Source of the DNA: Hydractinia symbiolongicarpus
Lineage: Eukaryota; Cnidaria; Hydrozoa; Anthoathecata; Hydractiniidae
Assembly (NCBI RefSeq): GCF_029227915.1
Contig: NC_079888.1
Location: 17,770,001-17,834,000 of the forward strand
DNA: 64,000 nucleotides
Direction: 5' to 3'
Position numbers and translations under genes: made by a program. Under the pieces are notes generated by a model. The model did not search any database. It was not told where the DNA came from and saw only the letters and a list, made by a program, of their open reading frames with translations. Below, piece by piece: positions 13,637 through 32,063 of the stretch; position 1 is the stretch's first letter; each line of letters starts with the position of its first letter.

Positions 13637-16338
13637 CGCTAACCTTAAATAGGTAAGGCTAGTTTTACATTAGGCAAGTAATAGGCTTTCATATATAACC
13701 TATGTCGAGATGATGTTGTGAGTTACAGACCTGCGAGCCATGTTTAAATTTAACTTTTTGTTTTTGTTTTAGAAAATACCAATCGACATCGAACTAAAGA
13801 TTTTATAGTTTGTAAATACTGTATAAAAGAATTAGATGAAATAATTTAACGCTCTTTCAACTTTAATTATTTTTGTAATCTTAACTCGATGCAATTACTT
13901 GTAACAAATATCGACTCGTTCCAGCTCTGCATAGACCGTAATACTTTACGTTTGTATATACCATTTCAACTTTTAGAATTTAAACTCACTAAACAATATT
14001 TTTTTTGTCAATGCATTTCCCAAAGTAACCTATTTATATGGTCATCTACTATCTCTTAACGCTCTGAATTACAGAGAGCAACCTCTATGTAGAAACTACG
14101 GGCACGAGGTAGATTATATTCTGATTGGTTAGCCTAATGTCACGTGCTTTCTTTGTTTATATTTCGATCAGTGCTATAGGAAGACGCCATTATTCTAAAG
14201 TTGTCGCTGGCAGCACTTCTCCTGCTGGCAGGGGCCAGGCATACTGGTTGCTTTCTCGCATTTTTTCTTTATTTTTTTAAAACTAAATTTTTCTGTAAAC
14301 AATTTTTCTTTATTTTTTAAAGAAAATTTGCTCCTGATTTTAATAGTCAAAGAAAAGTACAAGTAGTTTTTTTATCATTTTCATGTATATTAATAGTACT
14401 TATTTATTTATTTTTTTCTTAATGATTAAAATATTTTTGCAGGTAAATAACACAGACTATTATATATTTCCTTTAAATAGTTAAATCTATAATTTGTGTC
14501 TTAATCTCAATAAAAGCTAAATTTTTTCTAGAAATTTCGTTCTAGAAATTCATGCAACTTATTAACACTCGAGTTCACTAATAATAATTATCCCAAACAA
14601 GTTTTCATTTTAAATTTGGCGTCTTGTATGATTTTTTTACTTACATTTTAGGTATAAATTTTTTTGGAAACTGTTTCCCTTAATTTTTATATCTTTAACA
14701 TTGTTAAAATAATATTACAAACAGATTTGCTAAATATTAGAATTAATATTTGTCCTTTTTTTTGTTGTGAAAGAATTTGTAGAACATTTTTCTTGTCTGT
14801 GTTCCATATAATCCATATTGAAAGATACTGTATACTGAAAATTTGTTTATAGAAATACATATTGTTTTTTAACACGTGGCTTTTTTTGTAAAATAAGTGT
14901 GTCTTTTTGGACTTCTGTACTTATTTTTGCGCGTATTTATTTTCGCGCATAAAATTAGTAATCGTGCAAATCTTGGTACGGAGATTACGCGCAGAAATAA
15001 TATGCCCTCCTGTAAAATTTGATTCTGCAAGGGCATCTATATTTTGTCTAAAACCCTAGGTATGTTTCACTTGCAAAAACGTGGAACATCAACCAGAACC
15101 ACACGCAGTGTTAGAATCTAATCGGTCGATTTGACGACGAATACCGAATTGTAGATACTTTAATGACGATTTTATATCGTAATCCAGTCAATATGTTACT
15201 ACAAGTATGGAATACAAGGATTTTGAGTGTTAACCAAATTAACAGGTTGATAAAACACCGCCAGAAACTGCCAAAAAAAGAGGGATGGCACATATCCTAG
15301 TTGTGTTAAATTTATATTCATATATTTAAGTTGTGTTATATTTATTTAGAACAGTATAATATATTGGGGCTTTTAGTCCATACTAAAGAACAGTTAGTAA
15401 GTATTCCTTATCGGTTTTGAAGTAGTATATAGTTTTACTCCTGGTGCTAATATGATAGACCAAAAATACCTCAAAACGAATTTAATTTCGAAGAACAAAA
15501 AAATCCTTTTTGTAAATTCTTATTTTCGCAAAAGATCCTTTCTCCTCTACAAAGCTTAAAGTTGACAAAACAAGATCATTGTTTTAAAAGCAGAAATTTT
15601 CGCGGGCAGGCAATTTTGATGCAATGTTTAGAGATTTAGATTGTCATCAACAAAGATCCAAATGCTATTAAACAAGTTAGTCGTCACGAATCTCCCACTC
15701 GTCGCTAATATCGTCGCAATTCAGACGGTTAGAGGAGAGAAAACTTTGTATATGGAATTCTGTCCACGAAACTTTAATATAAACCAAGTTTTTATTTTAA
15801 TTTTTAAGGTTTTAATTATGCAAAACCTATTATTTTTAAAAGATAGGAATTTTAAAATTTAATAACAGCGAAATTTATACGTTTACTGACGGGTTATGTT
15901 AGTTTGCTGCCAATTTTTGTCAAACACGAAGTATTTTTTGTCGCTTGAAGAAGAGAAAAAGAAATAAAAAAAAGATATTTTAAATCAGACTTCGACTGTC
16001 TAATACCTTCAAAGACTTCTCTCTTGTACGGATGCTCCAGCCTAGCAAGCGATAATTCCTGTGGCAGCCAAAATCTAGGAAACTTAATTGAATGAGAAGC
16101 TACACTGTCAGGACTTTCTGAAGTCTAATCGTTTTCTGAACTAGAAACATACCATATGCGATCCATTCGTTGTATAATTTTGTTTTTATTTTTGCTTTAA
16201 ACCATATGCTCGTCTGAAGTACGTTACACACAAAACTTCTCGAAAAAATAGGTAAAGCACCAATCCTCCAAGTAGCAATGCAATGACACCATTTCGAACG
16301 CCTAAAATTCGAACATTATGTTTACTGTTTTTATAAAC
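13637..16338. other. ADAMTS 3' UTR and intergenic region
   Basis: The sequence after the ADAMTS stop is AT-rich. A possible 3'-UTR intron starts with GTAAGG at about 13651 and could end at a pyrimidine-rich acceptor near 13770. An AATAAA near 14509 is a possible polyadenylation signal. A short dispersed repeat (about 15037-15060) recurs near 19562. I see no gene. Confidence 0.5.
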
Positions 16339-16359
16339 ATGGCGGATTCAAAACACTGA
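16339..16359 (+). promoter_or_regulatory. Short upstream ORF in the CENP-F-like leader
   Basis: ATG, five sense codons and TGA, ending 41 nt before the main ATG. The start context AAACATGGCGG also resembles a YY1-type site. Whether it is transcribed is unknown, because the transcription start cannot be seen. Confidence 0.35.
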
Positions 16360-16400
16360 CAATTCTATTTATCCATACATAAGTTTTTTTAAAAAACAAG

Positions 16401-19400
16401 ATGAGTTGGTTGGCAGAAGAATGGAAGGAGAAACTACCCACGGATGCTTTGACAAATATTCAGACGATGGAAAATACGTTGGAAAATTTACATAAAGATC
16501 TCTCGCAATATGAATTTAAAATTGAATCTCTCGAAGCTTCTTTGGAAAATTCAAAACAAAAGCTTGAAGAAAAAATAAAGGAGAATCAAACTCTTGAACG
16601 AGAAAAATTCGAGTCTCAAAGCAAGCTAGAAGAAGAAATTGCAAGATGTAATAATTTAAGTACTAATTTAAAACAGAAGGAAGATATAATTCATGATTAT
16701 ACCAGTCAAGTTTCACAGTTAAAAGAAAGAATAGATTTGCAGAAAGTAGAAAAAGAAAAACTAGAGAATGATTTAGAAAATCTAAAAACTAAATATGGAA
16801 TGGACAGTGAGCAAGCAAAAGACGGGAAAAATAGGTTAAACGAGGCACATGAAATTAGTAAACAACGGATTGATGGTATGTAGCGAATTTCAATTCATTT
16901 TATTTAGTATCCGACTTTCTTTTGGTTTGAAAAAACCGAAAGGTTTTATTACACGTTCGAATGATTCTGAAAACAGGTCCCAATGAAAATGAAATTGAAA
17001 AGCTTTTTTCTATATCGATTTGTTTGGGATATCTTGGCAAATATAACGTTGTTTTTAGAACTAAAACATCAACTGGAAGAGGTCACCAAGGACAGGCGTT
17101 CAGAAGAAATTGCTTACGAACAAAGAATGCAAACTGCGTTCAAGAAAGAAAAGAAATTAACGGAAATGAATGAGAATCTTCATAGACAAATCTCTTCTCT
17201 ACAATTGCAGCACCAAGCTGTTGAAACAGAGAAGAATAAAATTGAAACACAACTCGAAGAACTTCAGGAAGATATTTATAGATTTGAGAGACATCAATCA
17301 AATGATGGAAATAAAATGCAGGATATCATAAAGAAAAAGGATTTTGAGATTCAGGATTTAAAAAAGAAATTAACATCAATGGAAAGTCAAGGGCATATTG
17401 GAGCTTATTTGGTACTTATAAATTCATAAATTTCTTTTTTAACAGTAATCACTCGAATTTTTCCTTAAATAATTATGCCATGAATTTCTCACAAATGTTA
17501 TTTCGTATGGCCTGAAATTTTAGGGGAAAGGAAACAATTTTTTTCCAATGCTCCTTTTCGATTCTACAGTACTTTAAGGGAAAATAAAGTGTAGGCAGAA
17601 AAGAATTTTTCCGTTTTAACAAGGTGATTCGTTAACTGCAAAACGCTGATCCGCAAAATGTTTCAATAAGACAAATTTCAAAAAATTCATAAGAACTCTT
17701 TTAGGTAAGTATATATCTTTTAAAGATTAAACATAAATATAATTCAGAGTACGTGGCTGAGAAAAAACATTTGGGATGTGGTAAATTTTAAAAAAATCTG
17801 TGATACAAAAGAGCTATGACTTATCGCTTCTACATTTTTTTATAAAAGTTTGTAACAACAATTACCACACCGTTTACGCGTTACGTACTTTTATTTAGCC
17901 CATAAAAATATCTATTTAAGGGTATCGATGTGAAAAAGATCTGTTCTGAAACTCAACTTCGTGAAAACGATCGACCAACGTTAATACTTCAAAACAAAGC
18001 GCTTCAAGAGGAAGTTCGTCGGCTGACACACTTACTGAAAAGTCATACATCTGAAGACTGCATGCAATGTTTGGAGCCAGAATTTAAAGTTGGTGAAAAA
18101 TATCCCAACACTGCTATACGTCAACAAAATGAAGACAACTTTGATTCTGGACTTGCGTTAAAAGCAGATTCTATACACGACACTGATTGCAACAAAGAAG
18201 TGTTGATTTCCAGATTGGAACGTTCATCCGCAATCATGCGTGACAATAATAATGAGAATAATGAAGCGCAAAGCCCGTGTGTCGGAGAAGCATGCGAAGA
18301 CGTTGATAAAGCGGATCAATTTCAACATAGTTCAAATTGCGCGCTAGGTGCACAAAAATTATTCGAAAGCAATGCTGTTATGAACTCTTACAAAAGCGAA
18401 AATAAAAAATTGAAACAAGAAATACATCAAATGAAAGATGTCTACGAAAACCATATGAAAATTTGCGGACATAACAAATTGACAAGAAAATCAGTTGAAA
18501 AAATGACAACCGAGGATGGACAAAATAATTTAGTTGAAGACCTTCAAAGGAAGCTATCCGTGGAAGAGCAGACAAAAAAAGACCTATTGATGTGCCTTCA
18601 GGAACAAGAATCAAAATACATGGTACTTGAAAATAAGCTGAGTCTAAACGAAAACATATCTACTACAGCAGTAAACAAACTTGAAGATTTGGTTGATGTC
18701 ATTTTACAGCAACGAAGCAATACTTACGATACAGAGAACATAAAACTTCCTCCAGATATTGAGCGAATTTTGGCAGAGTTGAGAAATAGTTTTGTTTCCA
18801 TGCATGAAGAAATAGTTGAAGGCAACGAGTTGACACGGGAGAGCATCTGCAAGTCGACAGACACGATTTTACACGCGTTACGTTACAAACACGATAGTAA
18901 TGTAACAAAAGAACGCCTTAAAAATAATACAACACGCCAAGGTGGCAGCTATTATAAAAATTGTATTCCAAGAAATGGTATAGAAGAATTAGAACATGTT
19001 AAAGAAAGCATTGAAGGTGTTCAACAAACAATTTATGAGTATGGGTGTGAGATAAGAAAAGTGGAAGAAGAAAGAAATCGCTTACAAGAAGAATTGATAC
19101 GTATGGTTGAAATGATGAAAACAAAGGATGAAGAATATGGGTGAGTACAGTTACCTTAAAGAAAGATATTTTTGCGCAAGAAAATATTGCGAATTTGGCC
19201 AAAATTCGCAATCTTTTATTCAGCGATTTTTAGCCAGGAGTAGCAATTCTAAATCTAATTTTGTCGATTTTCAATAAAAAGACGAGTTATTTCTATCGTT
19301 GTTTTGATAGTCCAGATATAAGAAAACCCCTAAATTATTTGGATCGAAAGAAATTTTTAAAGAAACAAGTCTTAATAACCGAGATTTAAAGAATAGTTGG

Positions 19401-20160
19401 AAATTTGCATGTTTTGTTTAAAAAAAACCACAGGTTGTTTTGAAAAACATTCAAAACGCAAAAATTTATATGCGTAAAAATAATTTTTTTTTAAGAACCA
19501 AAAGTGTCAAGTTTGCAACAACAACAGATAACAATAGAATAAGTTTACATAAAAGAAATGCGTCTATATTTTGTCTAAAATCCTAAGTTTCAACTTTTTC
19601 CCTTGTTATTAGTTAGGGAATTTGAAATTGCGAAAAAATAGTATGCGCGAAATATGTTTATATTGTTTGTATTATGATATGTCGAGGCTTTTGTCAAATT
19701 CATATTTAAAAGCATTTTCATTTTTAGACGTCTGTCATGCTTATACGAAGACGAGAAAAGAAAAGTGGATGAAAATGATTCGTGTTATCATCGAGAAATG
19801 CAAGCAATCAAAACCGAGCAGTTAGAAATTTATCAAGAATACCGCGAAATGTGTGATAACCTAAAAAAGAAAGAGATAGAACTGTTGAATAAAACCAAAC
19901 AAATGAAATTGCTCAGCGCTGAATGGCGAGATAAAGAAGATAATTTCAACGATAAAATATTACAGCTTCAACAAGAATGTTCCACAGTCACTCATCAAAA
20001 TCAAGAATTACAAAAACATTTGGAAGAGAAATCGATAGAGTGTGACTTACTTATTTCAAGACTCGTCAACTCTGAAGAACAACTACAAACGATTTTCAAT
20101 AACCTCTCACGAATTGAAGATATGTTTTATAAAGCTAAAACTGAAGGTCTTTACAACTGA
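16401..20160 (+). CDS. CENPF-like: CENP-F-like coiled-coil protein (short form, 826 aa)
   Basis: Exons: 16401-16875, 17059-17411, 17921-19140, 19728-20160 (TGA); GT/AG junctions, all in phase, 2481 nt. The start ATG is fixed by an in-frame TAA seven codons upstream (16380-16382). The N-terminus (MSW..EEWKE.LP..AL..IQ, then SLEA.L) matches the conserved CENP-F N-terminal domain closely. The rest is almost continuous heptad-type coiled coil rich in Glu, Lys and Gln, with less regular stretches at about residues 300-400. CENP-F is a kinetochore and nuclear-envelope protein of G2/M that binds microtubules and dynein partners. The vertebrate protein is about 3,100 aa; this one stops at about a quarter of that, and I saw no clear C-terminal leucine-zipper or Rb-binding segment. 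The N-terminal assignment is strong. Function of the shortened protein is inference. A missed downstream exon is possible, but no good donor lies near the stop. Confidence 0.85.
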
Positions 20161-21178
20161 ATTAAATCTATCTCTACTTTTTGACAGATTAGGAATAACG
20201 ATAGGATTTATAAAGAGTAGACATTTAAGATGAAACACTCAATTTTACTGTGTGCAAAACCTTTTTGTACTTCATCCTCGTCCCCAGGGTTTGTTGCCTG
20301 ATGCTAAAGCCGCTAGCACTTATTGACAGCGCCGCCGGTAAGTTTAAAAACGGCAAGAATCCCTGGGAGCGAGTCTGTTTTTACATCAGAATTTCAATTA
20401 AATTGTATGAAGCTAATTTGAAACAAAAGAAACAGTTTTCTGGAACGTTTGTCGTATCGACTTATTCGACTGCATGTTTTTATATAAAAAATGTCAACCA
20501 TAATGATTTGCGCTACACACGAAGATCATGAACCACCCGCTTATTTCAAATCGAAAACTTTAACCATATTAATTTTTTCCAAATCCTGCTTTCGCGGGCA
20601 TACAGTTTAGCGAATTAAAAATTTTTGTCGTGGACATAAACTATGGTGATATGATCAACTGTAAAATAAAAATGCTCAAGATACTATACGTATTGCGTAA
20701 AACAAAACAAACCTCTCGGCAATGTTTCAGCCGTAACGTAAGCTACATTCAATATATTTAAACAAGGTGACAATTTTCAAAGTTCGCCTTCATAAGTAGT
20801 TATATCAGTCGTTTCTATACCAGATTCACGGAATTTGAACTTGTCAATGTTTACAGCGGACTTAGGATATTAGATTATTTGGTTAGATACCAACTCTAGA
20901 AATATGTCAATTGTTGCTGACGTCAGCGTGGTCGTTTTTCTCAAATTTCAGGGCCTTTGTGAGCCCTAATGTGGATTATTTCCTAAAACGGGCGCGTTTT
21001 AAAGTGCAACCATCTTTCCTATCCCATAACCACTTTTGTGAAGATTCGCGAGTTGACGCTTTTTGCTAACTTCGCAAAGTGGCTAAAGAAGTGTATCTTA
21101 ACATTTTAGAAAGTACGTATTTTTTTATTGTCGATTAAATAAGTTCTTCGCTACATTATGGGAAATAAATAAATAAAT
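20161..21178. other. Convergent intergenic region between CENP-F-like and DDX55
   Basis: About 1 kb separates the two stop codons. It contains an inverted-repeat element (about 20277-20373), an AATAAA at about 20664 usable by the + gene, and a TTTATT (21124-21129, AATAAA on the - strand) usable by DDX55. I see no gene. Confidence 0.6.
20277..20373. mobile_element. Small inverted-repeat element (MITE-like)
   Basis: About 97 bp bounded by CCTCGTCCCCAGGG on the left and CCCTGGGAGCGAG on the right, which are imperfect inverted repeats. It is GC-richer than its surroundings. No coding capacity. Target duplication is unclear. Confidence 0.5.
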
Positions 21179-27439
<6,261 letters not shown>

Positions 27440-28482
27440 CTTGAATGTTTACATTTACAAAAAGATCACCGAAGAAGAGCAGGCAAAGGCGGATTTACAC
27501 GAGATGAATTTCACGGCCAAAGAATACACGCGCGGATAGGTAGAAATCAATCCTATTTTTTACCGGCAAAATCAGTAGGATGTACAATTTGGGGCGCAAG
27601 TCCTTTGCCCAACATGGTGAATTATTTAATGCAAGACCCTACGTATTGCAATATTGCACGCAAATCTTACGCAAATTTTTATTTATTGTGGACAATGCTA
27701 TGTTCCTTCTCTTTACTTTCAATATTTGTGCAATAATAAACCTTACGACAACATACTTTCCAAACTGTTTAACATGGACCAAACAATTACTTGTTTTGCA
27801 GGCGGACTAAAAAAGTGATATTGTCTGGTGAGGAGGTGTAAATCTTTTGTGTATTAATCTATTTTAGTATTGTAGAATGCAACAACAAGGGACCATCACG
27901 GGCTTTTTTTGGAGCTGTTTGGCAATACGAGCCTGCGGCGTATCTTCTAAAGTTACCTTTATTTAATCTTGATGAGCTATTAAAAACAAAATTATAGGAA
28001 ACAATTAAATTACTAAGACTGTATGAATTCCCTTTTTCTTTTTTATCGTTTTATCTAGTTCACTGGATGTGGTTTACTTAATGAACTATAAATAAACCTT
28101 GTCCCGGCACCGGCCCCTAATATAAATACACGCAACTGCGCATGCTGTATGTCTGTCGAACTTTAACTTCGTGAAAACCCAACTTTAACAAATAAATAAG
28201 TAAATCTCAAAAAAATTGAAATTGGTGTACGCGGGAAATAAAGGCACCAAGGAATGTAAACAGTGACAGTATTCCATTTCTTGTGATGATGTTTTGTTTG
28301 TTAAATTTGATTTTGTAATTGTCTATAGAAATCAAGCCTAGTCTGTTTTATAAATACTGTACTTGTTTTTTCCAAAAATGGCTAGAAAAGGTTTCCTACA
28401 AAAGCTTTTTTAGCCACCACTCTGGTCCACCCCCTGCTGATGTCCTGTTTTTTCAATCCAATCCTGTTTGCTAGCAAAAGAT
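27440..28482. other. Upstream region of DDX55
   Basis: The DDX55 leader and proximal promoter should be in the first few hundred bases. The start context CAAGATGGCTGCG resembles a YY1-type initiation motif. I see no TATA box I would defend and no second gene. Confidence 0.45.
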
Positions 28483-28575
28483 AGATGTGGATATTGTACA
28501 TAGCTAGCCTCACAATTACTAAGGGATATACCCTGTCTATTATTTTCAGGAGGGGCCATGGTTTGGGAGTTCTGT
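28483..28575 (-). repeat. Inverted copy of the SINE tail seen at 26191-26290
   Basis: On the minus strand this segment matches 26191-26290 with scattered differences, including the shared stretch AATAATAGACAGGGTATATC. It is a truncated member of the same family. Confidence 0.75.
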
Positions 28576-28579
28576 GATG

Positions 28580-29730
28580 TTTGGAGCAATGTCAGCAGTT
28601 TTAGGCCAAAGGAAGTTGTACCTCAGTTTACCGTCGGCCGCCGCATATAATATGAAGTGATCACTCAAAGAATATCTTAATAAACCCCTCTGGACATGCT
28701 TTGCACATCACCACACCATCAACACTGAGGATTTCCAACAACGAATCACCCTGCATGTGTTGTAAGGTGTTGGACAGACAAGAACACTTGTGTATGTTGT
28801 TAAATATATTATATAGCTCCTCACTTGTTACATGTCTGTTGCCTACTGATACAAGCTAGCACACCCACTGACCATACCTGGACTCTCCATCCTACAGCTA
28901 AAGGAGAGTCTTGACTAGAGCCCAGGTGGTCAGGGGAAAGTACAGGACAGAACAGCAAAACAAACATGGCTGACTCACTGCAAAACAAATACACAAATGC
29001 CATGTTTGCAGGACAGGGAACACTGAGATATAAATATAACAAACTATATACAATTTACAGATATATATACAAAACAGTTCTCCTACACATGTCGTCACGC
29101 TTTATTTCCTGACCCTCCAATTTTTAGTCGCCCCTGAGCCACATTCTTTAACCCTGCATGAAAAAATTAATGAACCGGTATAGTAAAACATATAATAAAG
29201 AAAATAAATAAACAAAAAAATAATTAAATATTTAATATACATAAGTGATGAACATATTTATCACAGTTCCACAGAGAAAGAAATGAAATATACTCAATGC
29301 ATCCTATTTCGAAAAAGCTATTGCGTAATTTCGATTGATGTCGCAATCGATTAAAAGTGTTCTTTTTTTTAATGTTTTCAAATGTAATGTAGTGTGCTAA
29401 TTTAAATTTCGAAGGGCCTTTGTTCCAATGCGTGCCATACAAAGTAGTGTGATCAATCCTTGCCTTATTTGGATATATGTCCTAGTCTCCAGAGCTTGTC
29501 TTTCGGCGTTGTAGTTCCGGTTCGGGCTCCGAGGGTTTCGGGTTCAAGCTAGCTAGGCGGAGGGGCAAAATAATGAATAATGAATAATGAAATTTTCCCA
29601 CATGGTATACCTGAGATACAGACAACGTAAACTGAGGTACAAAATTCCTTCAGCCTTAAGTATTTATTTATCAAGTCTTTTCAACAAATCTTTATTTACC
29701 GGTTACGTACGTAAAGGTTAAGTTTTGCAA
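28580..29730. other. Intergenic, nothing recognised
   Basis: Mixed AT-rich sequence with small chance ORFs on both strands. I found no gene or repeat I can name. Confidence 0.4.
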
Positions 29731-29734
29731 GCCG

Positions 29735-30431
29735 ACCTCTGGCTAAATAATAACAAAATGACTATTAAAACGGACAAAACTGAAACAATCTTCTTCGGCA
29801 ACAACAGCCGGTTAAGAAAAGTTGAGAACAAAACTTTCAACTCTGGGTATTCCTTTGAAAAGGAGTGGAAAAGTTAAATATAACATTTGATCAAAAAATG
29901 CAATGAGAGCACATTAATGACATAAATAGAAAAATACTAATTAAATATTCTAAAGTTAGAACCATTGCATCTTGTTTAACACCTCACACAAAAAACCTTG
30001 TAATTAATGCACTTGTCATGCCATATTTCAACTACTGCTCCTCAGCATGGGCTTGTGCCACCCAAGGTAGATTGACGAAACTAGGACAACAATTAAAATG
30101 TGTCTGTACCTTTCTTGGGAAAGAGAGGGAATATTCAATGAATAATTTACACATCAAAAACGATGCCATATTAGTTTTCAAAGCCATGAATCACATTGCT
30201 CCTGATTACACGCGCTCAAAATTCCTTTTGGCAAAAAAGTGCCACAATCATCAAACAGGAGCTTCAAAAAACAGGTTCACACTTCCCTTGGTCAACATTG
30301 AATTTTGCAAAAAAAGCCTTCCCATTTTAGAGCTGCAAAAGTGTGGAATAATCTTCCATAATAATAACACTTCCATCTCTGATATTTTTGGGAAATTCCA
30401 ATGTAGATCACTTTTTAATTTTCGTTTTTAA
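29735..30431 (+). mobile_element. LINE reverse-transcriptase C-terminal remnant
   Basis: Translations in shifting frames give LWLNNNKMTIKTDKTETIFF, then VMPYFNYCSSAWACATQGRL and TKLGQQLK, the layout of the thumb and post-RT region of CR1/jockey-type LINEs (..KTE.I.FG.., ..PYFDYC...W..). At least one frameshift and a lost 5' part make it a dead fragment. It lies between DDX55 and MCM10. Confidence 0.75.
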
Positions 30432-30952
30432 TTCTTTTTCTTTTCAATTTTCACAGATTATAAATGTTACTATGTCTGATTGCAGGGAGCAGCAGTCTTC
30501 GTCATATAAATATTAAAGGTGAGTGATGAGACGCGCACCTAAGCTTTTAATTTATGAAGACAAGTCGTGTGATATACAGCACGTCTAAATTATCACAGCG
30601 TGTGATCTCAAAGAAGATAATGTGGCTGAAAATAAATTGTTCATCTTCTTTTATCAGCCATGTAGAGAACTAGGAGGGCACAACAAGGCCGTAAAATTCA
30701 CTTTCGTTTTACTTATATGATTTAAGCATGCATTAAAATGAAATGGGAAATTCCCTTGCCTTCTTCAAAATTAATGGGGAATACCAAACCAAAAAATCAA
30801 AAAAAGTTTTTAAAAGTTTGAAAGTTAGAATTAAAGTTTTTTTTTTTTCATAAAAAATGATGATACACTTTCTTCACAGCCCTTAAAATTAGATTTACGT
30901 AGCCAATGTTTTTATGTAGTAATATTTTTAAGCTGGCAATAATCTAAAAGAA
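30432..30952. other. Intergenic, nothing recognised
   Basis: AT-rich spacer between the LINE remnant and the first 53-bp repeat array. No gene seen. Confidence 0.4.
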
Positions 30953-31225
30953 CATTTCTATAGCTGTTCTGCTTTCCTAAACTTTTAAAACTTGATCTGA
31001 AACAGCATTTCTATAGCCGCTTTTCGTTTATAAACTTTTAAAATGCAATTTTAAAAAACATTTCTATCTCGCTTTTCTTTTTTAATTTTTAAAATGCGAT
31101 CTTAAAAAACATTTCTATCGCCGCTTTTCGTTTATAAACTTTTAAAATGCGATCAAAATGAGCATTTCTATCGCCGCTTCTCGTTTTTAAACTTTTATAA
31201 TGCGATCTATAAAACATTTCTAATC
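30953..31225. repeat. 53-bp minisatellite, array 1 (about 5 units)
   Basis: The landmark CATTTCTAT recurs at about 30953, 31006, 31059, 31110, 31163 and 31215. Units contain TTTCGTTTATAAACTTTTAAA and ATGCGATC. They are more diverged than those of array 2. The array lies about 850 bp upstream of the MCM10 start codon. Confidence 0.88.
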
Positions 31226-31282
31226 TAAATGATTAAATTTTTCTGTTCGTGAACTTCCCAAACAGAAAAATTTAATCATTTA
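31226..31282. repeat. Perfect 22-bp inverted repeat with 13-nt loop
   Basis: 31226-31247 is the exact reverse complement of 31261-31282. It directly follows the minisatellite array upstream of MCM10. It would form a stable hairpin in DNA or RNA. Confidence 0.85.
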
Positions 31283-32063
31283 CGAAAAATAATATTTCAA
31301 AAAATAATATTTAACTCAGAACATTTCAAGAGAAAATAAAATGATTAACTCAGGCCTCCTTTCTTTCGCTCGTCTATGATAAAAATGATCACTTATTTTT
31401 TCTAAAAGACAATGGTCTATTATGAAAATAATTATTCATGCAACTTGTGATACTCCGAAGTTTCTATCCCTCACTTTTGAGTAACGAGCATTTGTGCAAT
31501 TTTTATTTTCAAGAAAAGCATTGTAATTAAAGGTAATCAAGTAAAGTTATAACTGCTCTCCATCTTTGAGGTTGTATTTGTTTTTAGTATGAGTTTACAA
31601 TAAAAATAATATCTAGGAATTCATGTTAGGTAAAATCTAACAACAGAAAAAAGAATGAACAACTATATCACTTGCTTTTATTGAGGGAAACGAGAAAGCT
31701 AGTAGTATGTACAATATTGTAATTCTCAGACTTTCTCATTAGAGATTTTTTTAAATATTTCGTGGATTGTAGCAGCTATGATTTTAACATCACAAAATTC
31801 GGAATCACCGTAATGATAATATAATGGAATGTTTGGAATTTTAACCAATTTTAGAGATTAATTACATAACTATAAGTAAATACTATGTTCTAATCAAATT
31901 TTTCTTGAAAAAATTGGCGTTCTCTAGTTTTTCCTTTTTTGATAAATTTTTATGATAAAAACTTCTGAACATTATTTTGCCTAAAAATGTGTTGTCTGAA
32001 ATTTTTTGCCTAAAAAATTTATTTTAAGTGGTAAAGAAATTCCCAAAACAACAATAAAACAAA

